Below are positions 6,951 to 12,943 of a stretch of 15,498 nt of DNA, piece by piece. Source of the stretch: Microbacterium sp. (lineage in GTDB: Bacteria > Actinomycetota > Actinomycetes > Actinomycetales > Microbacteriaceae); assembly GCA_029267645.1 (NCBI GenBank), contig JAJUIM010000015.1:1-15498 (forward strand), given 5' to 3'. The notes under the pieces are model-generated. The model was not told the origin of the DNA, did no database searches, and worked only from the letters and a program-made list of their open reading frames with translations. The number at the start of each line of letters is the position of its first letter. Position 1 is the first letter of the stretch. A program made the translations under genes and the position numbers.

Positions 6951-7643
6951 TCAGACCTTGTCGACCTTCAGCATGTAGCCGAAGCCGCGCTTGGTCTGGA
7001 TGAGGGACTCGGACGCGTGCGGGTCGATCTTGCGGCGGAGGTACGAAATGTAGCTCTCGACGATGCCGGCGTCGCCGTTGAAGTCGTACTCCCACACGTG
7101 GTCGAGAATCTGAGCCTTCGACAGCACGCGGTTCGGGTTGAGCATGAGGTAGCGCAGCAGCTTGAACTCGGTGGGGCTGAGGTCGATGGCCGTGTCGCCG
7201 ACGTAGACGTCGTGCGTGTCCTGGTCCATCGTGAGCTCGCCGGTGCGGATCACCGACTCCTCGTCGTCGGTCTGCATCGTGCGGCGCAGGACCGCCTGGA
7301 TGCGGGCGACGATCTCGTCGAGGCTGAACGGCTTCGTGACGTAGTCGTCGCCGCCGACATTGAGGCCCTTGATCTTGTCGTCGGTCTCGTCCTTGGCGGT
7401 GAGAAAGATGATGGGCGCCGTGTACCCGGCGTCGCGCAGGCGCTTCGTCACGCTGAACCCGTTCATGTCGGGAAGCATGACGTCGAGCACGATCAGGTCG
7501 GGCTCCTCCTCGAGCACGGCGGAGATCGTCTGGGCGCCGTTGATGACGGTCCTCACCTGGAATCCGGCGAAGCGCAGGCTCTGGGAGAGCAGATCGCGGA
7601 TGTTGGGCTCGTCGTCGACTACGAGGATGCGCGGTGCGGTCAT
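6951..7643 (-). CDS. OmpR/PhoP-family response regulator
   Basis: Protein of 230 residues. The receiver domain (about 5-120) has the acidic pair D10-D11, phospho-acceptor Asp54 (IVLDVMLP), Thr82 and Lys104 (YVTKPF). The C-terminal winged-helix DNA-binding domain (about 135-228) reads LSPTEFKLLRYLMLNPNRVLSKAQILDHVW and ends in YISYLRRKID and RGFGYML. It closely resembles actinobacterial PhoP/TcrX-type regulators, but I cannot name the orthologue. Phosphorylated by the downstream kinase, it should bind direct repeats at target promoters as a dimer. The kinase frame follows within about 30-110 bases on the same strand, so the two form one operon. The ATG at 7643 has a CATAAT box 6 bases upstream, suggesting a leaderless message. 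Confidence 0.95.
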   Translation of the reverse strand: MTAPRILVVDDEPNIRDLLSQSLRFAGFQVRTVINGAQTISAVLEEEPDLIVLDVMLPDMNGFSVTKRLRDAGYTAPIIFLTAKDETDDKIKGLNVGGDDYVTKPFSLDEIVARIQAVLRRTMQTDDEESVIRTGELTMDQDTHDVYVGDTAIDLSPTEFKLLRYLMLNPNRVLSKAQILDHVWEYDFNGDAGIVESYISYLRRKIDPHASESLIQTKRGFGYMLKVDKV

Positions 7644-7649
7644 GTCCCC

Positions 7650-7655
7650 ATTATG
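7650..7655 (-). promoter_or_regulatory. -10 box (CATAAT) of the two-component operon
   Basis: On the minus strand CATAAT matches the -10 consensus at five of six positions and ends exactly 6 bases before the ATG at 7643, predicting a leaderless message. The GGGGAC between box and ATG is too close to act as a normal ribosome binding site. No convincing -35 box is seen, so activation by a regulator is possible. Confidence 0.55.
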
Positions 7656-7706
7656 TCGGGTGTATTGACAGAAGTGGGTGATATCCGGACATCGCGCAGT
7701 GATCGC

Positions 7707-8804
7707 CTATTTCCGGGGCGTCCGTGGTGGGGCCGCCGTGGCCCCGGCTCGGAACGACACGGGAAGCGTCATGTTGGCGGGGGATCCGCCGTTCAGCAAC
7801 TCGCCGACGAGGCGCCCCGCTTCGCGCCCGCGGCCGCGGAGGGGTTGCTTCACGGTGGTCAGCGGCACATCGAGCCAGGGCACCTCGATGCCGTCGAAGC
7901 CGGTGATCGTGATGTCTCTCGGCACCTCGAGGCCGAGCCCGCGCGCCGCGCTCACGGCGCCCGCGGCGAGGATGTCGTTCTGGGCGAGGATCGCGCTCGG
8001 GGCCTCGCCGAGCGAGAGGAGCGCGCGGGCGGCGGCCGTGCCCGCGGCGGAATCGCGGCCGCCGGCCTCGACCCGCACGGCGTCGGGGAACACCCGCGCG
8101 ACGGCCTGGAGGCGACCGCGGATCGTGCCGTTCGTGATGGCCTCGATCCCCTCGAGGATCGGCACGGCGGGGCCGGGGGCCCGCTTCTCGCCCGGCTGCG
8201 TCGTGCGCATGACGACGCCGACACGCCGGTGCCCGAGTCGCGCCACGTGCTCGGCGATCTGCGTCATCCCGCCCGCGTCGTCGACCTCGACGAGGGTCAC
8301 GTCGTCGGCGTGCGGGCCCTCGATGCCCACGATCGGCACGCGCCGCGCCCGCACGAGCGGCAGGAGCTGGTCGAACTCCTCGCCGCGCGTCGCGAACACG
8401 ACGGCGTCGACGGGGAGCGTGCGCAGCGGATCCGGGTGGGGGAGGGGGCGCGCCCTGCCGGGTAGCAGGAGCTGGCCGTATCCGATCGAATCGAGCCGCT
8501 CCGAGAGGCCGTCCATCGTGGCGAGCGCGACGGGGTTCTGGAACGCGAGGCCCACGCGCTCCGCGACAACGATGCCGACGATGCCGCTGCGGCCCCTGCG
8601 CAGCGAACTCGCGACGGGGTGCGGGCCGTCGTAGCCGAGCTCGGCGGCTGCCGCGAGGATCCGGTCGCGGGTGTCGTCGAGGACGCGATCGGAGCCGCGG
8701 AAGGCGAGCGATGCGGTCGAGGTCGAGACCCCGGCGCTGGCGGCGACGTCCGCGATCGTGACGCGCCCCGCGCGCCCGCGACCGCCCGAAGATGTGGGAG
8801 CCAT
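7707..8804 (-). CDS. LacI-family transcriptional repressor
   Basis: Protein of 365 residues, slightly longer than usual because of short N- and C-terminal tails. The N-terminal helix-turn-helix (VTIADVAASAGVSTSTASLAF, about 15-36) and the hinge region (HPVASSLRRGRS, about 62-73) are followed by a periplasmic-binding-protein-like sensor core ending in ITGFDGIEVPWLDVPLTTVKQPLRGRGREAGRLV, typical of LacI/GalR effector domains. It should bind a palindrome with central CpG; such sites exist in the divergent region at 8824-8839 and 8906-8921. Divergent to the ABC transporter-GDPD/IMPase operon, it is very likely its local repressor and also its own. The effector is probably the transported compound or a breakdown product. 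The ATG at 8804 lacks a Shine-Dalgarno and has TACTGT at leaderless distance. Confidence 0.94.
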   Translation of the reverse strand: MAPTSSGGRGRAGRVTIADVAASAGVSTSTASLAFRGSDRVLDDTRDRILAAAAELGYDGPHPVASSLRRGRSGIVGIVVAERVGLAFQNPVALATMDGLSERLDSIGYGQLLLPGRARPLPHPDPLRTLPVDAVVFATRGEEFDQLLPLVRARRVPIVGIEGPHADDVTLVEVDDAGGMTQIAEHVARLGHRRVGVVMRTTQPGEKRAPGPAVPILEGIEAITNGTIRGRLQAVARVFPDAVRVEAGGRDSAAGTAAARALLSLGEAPSAILAQNDILAAGAVSAARGLGLEVPRDITITGFDGIEVPWLDVPLTTVKQPLRGRGREAGRLVGELLNGGSPANMTLPVSFRAGATAAPPRTPRK

Positions 8805-8810
8805 GGGATC

Positions 8811-8816
8811 ACAGTA
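8811..8816 (-). promoter_or_regulatory. Candidate -10 box (TACTGT) of the lacI-type gene, leaderless
   Basis: On the minus strand TACTGT keeps the T-A-----T pattern and ends exactly 6 bases before the ATG at 8804. Operator 1 (8824-8839) lies just upstream, between this box and the expected -35 position, which is a good place for autorepression. Confidence 0.45.
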
Positions 8817-8823
8817 ACGGTCG

Positions 8824-8839
8824 ATCGCAACGTTTCGAT
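8824..8839. promoter_or_regulatory. LacI-type operator 1
   Basis: ATCGCAACGTTTCGAT is a palindrome around a central CG with seven of eight base pairs matching, the classical form of LacI/GalR operators. A related 16-mer occurs in reverse orientation at 8906-8921; the two share 15 of 16 bases when aligned. It sits 20 bases upstream of the repressor start codon. Confidence 0.8.
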
Positions 8840-8859
8840 TCGTTCGTCTCCGGCCTCAC

Positions 8860-8878
8860 GAACGGTCACCGTGCGTTC
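8860..8878. promoter_or_regulatory. Central dyad in the divergent promoter region
   Basis: GAACG and CGTTC arms (8860-8864 and 8874-8878) flank an off-centre inner palindrome ACGGT-C-ACCGT (8862-8872). It lies between the two LacI-type operators but has a different sequence, so it may be a site for another regulator or a chance dyad. Confidence 0.3.
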
Positions 8879-8905
8879 ACCTCGCGGCCACGCGGCAGCC
8901 GAATC

Positions 8906-8921
8906 ATCGAAACGGTGCGAT
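8906..8921. promoter_or_regulatory. LacI-type operator 2
   Basis: ATCGAAACGGTGCGAT has six of eight matching pairs around a central CG. Its reverse complement differs from operator 1 at one position only. It lies 46 bases before the GTG of the binding-protein gene, close to the expected promoter or transcription start of the operon. Centre-to-centre distance to operator 1 is 82 bp, about eight helical turns, compatible with looping by a dimer pair or with separate repression of the two promoters. Confidence 0.8.
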
Positions 8922-8967
8922 GCGGATCGCACCCCACACCTTCCCCCTCACAAAGGACACGAGAATC

Positions 8968-10128
8968 GTGACTCACAAGCGTTCCCTCGCGGCGGGCTTC
9001 CTTGCCGTGTGCGCCGTCGGCGCCCTCACCGCCTGCGCGCCGGTCGCGGCCACCGGTACCTCGGCCGATGCGTCGTCCGGCGGCGACGGCACGACCCTCA
9101 CCGTCTTCATCTCGGGCGACACCAACGTGCAGGACCTCTGGGACAACGGGATCATCCCCGCATACGAGAAGGAGAACCCAGAGGTCACCGTCAACACGAC
9201 GATCGACCTTCACGGCGAGCACGACCAGCAGACGGTCGCGAAGCTCACGACCGCCACCGAGGCCGGCGATGACCCGGGTTACGACCTCATCGATGCGGGC
9301 TTCGTCATCTCCAGCGCGGCGCAGGCCGGCACGCTCCTCGACATCGAGTCGGACACCATCTCGGGTCTCGCCGACGTCCCCGAGACGACCGTTTCCGCGG
9401 GGCGCGGATACGGGATCCCCTACCGCGCATCCTCGGTGCTGCTCGCCTACGACACCGACACCGTGACCGAGGTGCCCGCCACCCTGGACGAGCTGCTGCA
9501 GTGGATTCAGGACAACCCCGGCGAGTTCGCGTACAACTCGCCCTCGACCGGAGGATCCGGCGGAGCGTTCGTCACGACCGTGCTCGACAGCTTCCTCACC
9601 GCCGATGAGCAGGACGCCCTGCGCACCGAGGTCGACGAGGACATCATGGCGAAGTGGCGCGAGGGCTTCGAACGGCTCAAGGACCTGAGCACCTCGATGT
9701 ACCAGGAGGGCGTCTACCCCAACGGCAACACCCAGGTGCTCGAGATGCTCGGCTCCGGCGAGATCTCCATGGCGCCCGTCTGGAGTGACCAGTTCCTCAC
9801 CTCGCAGCAGAGCGGCCTCATCGGCGAGAACATCGCGTTCACGCAGATCGCGGACCCGAGCTTCACGGGTAACGCCTCCTACCTCGGGATCCCGAAGACG
9901 AGCGACGCCACCGACGCCGCGATCGACCTCGTGAACTTCGTGCTCTCGCCCGAGGGTCAGCAGATCATCGCCGAGCAGATCTCGGGCTACCCGGTCGTGG
10001 ACCTGTCGACGCTGCCGCAGGACGTGCAGGACCAGTTCGCCGACGCCGACCCGAGCGCCCTCCGCCCCGGCTACTACAGCGAGGTCGGCGCGGAGATGTC
10101 GAACATGTGGGACCAGCTGGTCCCGTGA
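8968..10128 (+). CDS. ABC transporter substrate-binding lipoprotein
   Basis: Protein of 386 residues starting at the GTG at 8968. An in-frame ATG at 8920 would add 16 residues, but it lies inside operator 2 and has no ribosome binding site. The GTG has AAAGGA (8952-8957) ten bases upstream and gives a clean signal peptide: basic MTHKR, a hydrophobic stretch, then lipobox LTAC with the lipidated Cys23. A Gly/Ser/Thr/Ala-rich tether follows, then an extracellular solute-binding domain of the family-1 (iron/spermidine/2-aminoethylphosphonate/glycerol-phosphate) type, starting TTLTVFISGDTNVQDLWDNGIIPAYEKENPEVTVN. It should capture the substrate outside the membrane and hand it to the two permeases encoded downstream. 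The substrate cannot be read from the sequence; the fused GDPD-IMPase enzyme in the operon points to a phosphodiester of glycerol. Confidence 0.92.
   Translation: MTHKRSLAAGFLAVCAVGALTACAPVAATGTSADASSGGDGTTLTVFISGDTNVQDLWDNGIIPAYEKENPEVTVNTTIDLHGEHDQQTVAKLTTATEAGDDPGYDLIDAGFVISSAAQAGTLLDIESDTISGLADVPETTVSAGRGYGIPYRASSVLLAYDTDTVTEVPATLDELLQWIQDNPGEFAYNSPSTGGSGGAFVTTVLDSFLTADEQDALRTEVDEDIMAKWREGFERLKDLSTSMYQEGVYPNGNTQVLEMLGSGEISMAPVWSDQFLTSQQSGLIGENIAFTQIADPSFTGNASYLGIPKTSDATDAAIDLVNFVLSPEGQQIIAEQISGYPVVDLSTLPQDVQDQFADADPSALRPGYYSEVGAEMSNMWDQLVP
10109..10124. repeat. Perfect 16-bp palindrome at the binding-protein/permease junction
   Basis: GGGACCAGCTGGTCCC is a perfect palindrome ending directly at the GTG start of permease 1 and lying inside the last codons of the binding-protein gene. 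In RNA it could pair between copies or form a small hairpin affecting translational coupling. It may also be chance in GC-rich coding DNA. Confidence 0.6.
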
Positions 10129-11090
10129 CCGCGACTGCCCCCGTCGTCGGCGGGGCCCGCGTGAGCCGCGCGCGCCCCGTCGCCTCGGCGGCCGAGCGAC
10201 TCGAGAGGCGCCGGCGTCTGACCGGCTTCTCGATGGCGCTCCCGCCCGTCGTGATCATCGCCCTCTTCGTCGGATTCCCCGTCCTGCTCGCCATCGGTTT
10301 CAGCTTCGGCATGACCGGCGGCCTGAACAGCACCTCCGCGGCGATCGGGCAGAACGTCCACGGGGCCGACGGTCTCATCACGCTCGACGCGTACCGTCAG
10401 CTCTTCGCCGACGCGCGCTTCCCGCGCGACCTGCTCGCCACGATCCTCGTCACGGTCGTCACCACGCTCGTGACGCTCGCGCTCGCGATCGGAATCGCCG
10501 TGTTCCTGCGGCTGCGCGGCGGGCGGCTCGGCGCGATCCTCGCCGGCCTCGGCGTCGTACCGATGTTCATCCCCGTCGTGATCGCCTCGTGGGCGATCCT
10601 GCAGTTCTATTCGGGAACGGGTTTCCTCCGCAGCCTGTTCGCGCAGTGGGGCACCGAGTTCCCGACCTACGGCTTCACCATCACGGGCGTCATCATCGCG
10701 TCGGTGTGGGTCAACCTGCCGTTCGCGCTGCTCATGGCCACCTCGGGAATGCAGGGTGTGCCGCAGGCCCTCATCGACGCCGCGCGCGACGCGGGCGCCT
10801 CCACCCTGCGGGTGATCCGCACCGTTCTCATCCCGATGGCGGGGATCCCGCTCGTCATCGCCGCGACCTTCACGGCCATCGGCGTGCTCGGCCAGTTCAC
10901 TGTGCCGTACTTCGTCGGCCCCAACGCCCCGCAGCAGCTCGGCGTCTCGATCAGCAACCAGTTCCAGTCGTTCAACCAGCCGCAGCAGGCCGCCGCCCTC
11001 GCGGTCGTCGTGTTCGTGCTCGCCTCGGGCGTCGCCGCGCTGTACGTCTGGGCGAACTTCCGCAGCGCCAAGAAAGAGGGCAAGGTCTGA
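10125..11090 (+). CDS. ABC transporter permease 1
   Basis: Inner-membrane permease of 321 residues. It starts at the GTG at 10125, which overlaps the TGA of the binding-protein gene by three bases (GTGA), a translational coupling arrangement; a GTG at 10107 is in frame but less likely. About six membrane helices follow a basic cytoplasmic N-terminus (RLERRRRLTGF). An outside loop of about 55 residues follows the first helix. The cytoplasmic EAA-type loop, which contacts the ATPase, is seen as GVPQALIDAARDAGASTLRVIRTVLIPMAGIPLVI. The family is the binding-protein-dependent MetI-like fold as in PotB/PhnU/UgpA-type transporters. It pairs with permease 2 to form the channel. Confidence 0.93.
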   Translation: MTATAPVVGGARVSRARPVASAAERLERRRRLTGFSMALPPVVIIALFVGFPVLLAIGFSFGMTGGLNSTSAAIGQNVHGADGLITLDAYRQLFADARFPRDLLATILVTVVTTLVTLALAIGIAVFLRLRGGRLGAILAGLGVVPMFIPVVIASWAILQFYSGTGFLRSLFAQWGTEFPTYGFTITGVIIASVWVNLPFALLMATSGMQGVPQALIDAARDAGASTLRVIRTVLIPMAGIPLVIAATFTAIGVLGQFTVPYFVGPNAPQQLGVSISNQFQSFNQPQQAAALAVVVFVLASGVAALYVWANFRSAKKEGKV

Positions 11091-11908
11091 TGCTCGCCGC
11101 CCGCCGCGTCGGAGGGCGCGCGCTCATCGTCATCCTCGTCCTCATCGTCGCGGGGTTCATCCTCGGGCCGCTCGTCTGGCTCGCCGCCCACGCGTTCGCG
11201 ACCGAGTGGCGTTATCCGAGCCTCCTGCCCTCCGGCCTCACGCTCGACTGGTGGCGCACGGTGTTCGCGGATCCGGGGCTGTTCTCCTCGATGCGCAATT
11301 CGCTGTTCTTCGCGCCCGTGACGGTCCTTGTGTCGGCGATCGTGTGCCTGCCGGCGGCGTACGCGTTCTCGCGCTTCGACTTCCCGGGGCGCCGCTTCTT
11401 CCTCGTGGGACTCTTCGCGACCAACGCCTTCCCCAAGATGGGCTTGTTCGTCTCGATGGCGACGATCTTCTACGGGCTGAACCTCATGGAGACGACGCTC
11501 GGGATCGTGATCGTGCACGTGATCGGCACCGTCGTATTCATGACCTGGATCCCCGCCGCCGCGTTCAGCGCCGTGCCCCGCTCCCTCGAGGAGGCCGCGC
11601 GCGACGCGGGAGCGGGAAAGCTGCGCGTGTTCCTCACCGTCACGCTCCCGATGGCGCTGCCCGGGATTCTCGTGGCCGCGGTCATGTCGTTCCTCGCCTC
11701 CTTCGACGAGGCGCAGGGCACGTACCTCGTGGGTGCCCCGTCCTATATGACGATGCCCACCGAGATGTATTCGCTCGTCCTCAACTACCCGACGCAGGTC
11801 GCCGCCGTCTTCGCGATTCTGCTCTCCATCCCCTCCGTCGTCCTCCTGCTGCTGACCCGCAAATACATCATGGGCGGGCAGCTCGCCGAGGGCTTCCAGA
11901 TCCGGTAG
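11090..11908 (+). CDS. ABC transporter permease 2
   Basis: Inner-membrane permease of 272 residues. The ATG at 11090 overlaps the TGA of permease 1 by one base (TGATG) and is preceded by GAGGG at 11076-11080; longer open frames upstream are only shadows inside permease 1. Six membrane helices are predicted, beginning LIVILVLIVAGFILGPLVWLAA. The EAA loop reads VPRSLEEAARDAGAGKLRVFLTVTLPMALPGILVA. It resembles PotC/PhnV-type permeases and should form a heterodimer with permease 1. Confidence 0.94.
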   Translation: MLAARRVGGRALIVILVLIVAGFILGPLVWLAAHAFATEWRYPSLLPSGLTLDWWRTVFADPGLFSSMRNSLFFAPVTVLVSAIVCLPAAYAFSRFDFPGRRFFLVGLFATNAFPKMGLFVSMATIFYGLNLMETTLGIVIVHVIGTVVFMTWIPAAAFSAVPRSLEEAARDAGAGKLRVFLTVTLPMALPGILVAAVMSFLASFDEAQGTYLVGAPSYMTMPTEMYSLVLNYPTQVAAVFAILLSIPSVVLLLLTRKYIMGGQLAEGFQIR

Positions 11909-11914
11909 GACCAC

Positions 11915-12943
11915 ATGAACTCGATGACACCCGGCCTGCGACTCGCGGGCCTCACGAAGATCCTCGGCGGTCGCACGATCGTCGACGACCTCTCGCTCGA
12001 TCTCGAGCCCGGCGAGCTCGTATCTCTCCTCGGCCCGTCGGGCTGCGGCAAGACGACGACGCTGCGCATGATCGCCGGCTTCCTCACCCCCGACGCGGGA
12101 ACGATCGAGGTGCAGGGATCCGACGTCACGGCGCTCGGACCGGAGCGGCGTCCGAGCGCGATGGTGTTCCAGAACTATGCGCTGTGGCCGCACATGACCG
12201 TCGCGAAGAATGTCGCCTACCCGCTGAAAGTCGCCCGCGTGGCGCGCCGCGAGATCGCCGAGCGGGTCGCCGACGTGCTGGAACTCGTGGGCCTCTCGCA
12301 CCACGCCGACAGCAGGCCCGCGCAGATCTCGGGCGGCGAGCAGCAACGCGCCTCGCTGGCGCGCGCCCTCGTGCAGAAACCGAAGCTGCTGCTGCTCGAC
12401 GAACCCCTCTCCAACCTGGATGCGAAGCTGCGCGTGCGGGTGCGCGAGGAGATCCGCGACATCCAGCAGCGCCTCGGCATCACGACGGTGCTCGTGACGC
12501 ACGACCAGGAGGAGGCGATGGCTGTCAGCGACCGCGTCGCGGTCATGAATGGCGGCCGCATCGAACAGGTTTCGGCGCCCGCGGAGCTGTACCGCGCGCC
12601 CGCGACGGAATTCGTCGCGGGGTTCATCGGATCGAGCAACCGCCTCGCGTCGCCCGACCTCGGGCCCGGCGAGAACGGGGTGCACTGGATGGTGCGGCCC
12701 GAGCACGTGGTCCTCCTCCCCGGCGACGAGGGAATCCCCGGGCGCGTGACCCGTGTCCTCCCCCACGGACACTTCGCCGAGGTGGCCGTCGTCGCGCGCG
12801 GCACGGAGCTGCGCGCGTACGTGAGCGGCGAGACCCCTGCCGTGGGCGCCGACGTCGGTGTGCGCATCGAGAGCGCACTGCGTTACGAGAACGGGGTGCT
12901 CGACACCCGTTCGCTCGCCCCGATCGAGAGGAGCGCCGCGTGA
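11915..12943 (+). CDS. ABC transporter ATP-binding protein
   Basis: ATPase of 342 residues of the MalK/PotA/FbpC type that drives import through the two permeases. It has Walker A GPSGCGKTT (40-48), Q-loop Gln86 (MVFQNYALWPHM), a signature ISGGEQQR around 138-145 (the usual LSGGQ with Ile and Glu substitutions), Walker B LLLLDEP (158-164), D-loop SNLD and H-loop His196 (VTHDQEEA). The C-terminal part (about 240-342) is a TOBE-like regulatory or substrate-sensing domain. The ATG at 11915 lies six bases after the permease 2 stop, with TAGGA as a short ribosome binding site. The stop overlaps the start of the fusion gene. The nearest families known to me transport iron, polyamines or 2-aminoethylphosphonate, so substrate assignment by homology alone is unsafe. 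Confidence 0.94.
   Translation: MNSMTPGLRLAGLTKILGGRTIVDDLSLDLEPGELVSLLGPSGCGKTTTLRMIAGFLTPDAGTIEVQGSDVTALGPERRPSAMVFQNYALWPHMTVAKNVAYPLKVARVARREIAERVADVLELVGLSHHADSRPAQISGGEQQRASLARALVQKPKLLLLDEPLSNLDAKLRVRVREEIRDIQQRLGITTVLVTHDQEEAMAVSDRVAVMNGGRIEQVSAPAELYRAPATEFVAGFIGSSNRLASPDLGPGENGVHWMVRPEHVVLLPGDEGIPGRVTRVLPHGHFAEVAVVARGTELRAYVSGETPAVGADVGVRIESALRYENGVLDTRSLAPIERSAA

Noticed and set aside
7665..7693. Plus-strand TTGACA as a -35 box.
   Set aside because: Seventeen bases downstream there is only GACATC, and no plus-strand gene follows; the region is the upstream side of the minus-strand regulator gene.
7729..7745. GGGGCC-N5-GGCCCC hairpin as the terminator of the LacI gene.
   Set aside because: It lies inside the last codons of that gene, has only six pairs and no T-run; chance in GC-rich coding DNA is likely.
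5073..8465. A continuous plus-strand open frame of 1130 codons opposite the kinase, regulator and LacI genes.
   Set aside because: Its translation is low-complexity Arg/Asp/Ala/Leu-rich without any domain, as expected from the complement of high-GC coding DNA, while the minus strand holds three well-recognised protein families.
8920..8967. ATG at 8920 as an alternative start of the substrate-binding protein.
   Set aside because: It lies inside LacI operator 2, lacks a ribosome binding site, and spoils the signal peptide; the GTG at 8968 has AAAGGA and a normal lipoprotein leader.
10667..12772. A 701-codon minus-strand frame opposite the permease and ATPase genes.
   Set aside because: It is a shadow of high-GC coding sequence; the plus strand has clear ABC transporter motifs and coupled starts.
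11206..12939. Open frame extending the GDPD-IMPase protein upstream through permease 2 and the ATPase gene.
   Set aside because: The extension is a shadow frame; the GTG at 12940 has a ribosome binding site, overlaps the ATPase stop in a coupling arrangement, and begins directly with the GDPD AHRGA motif.
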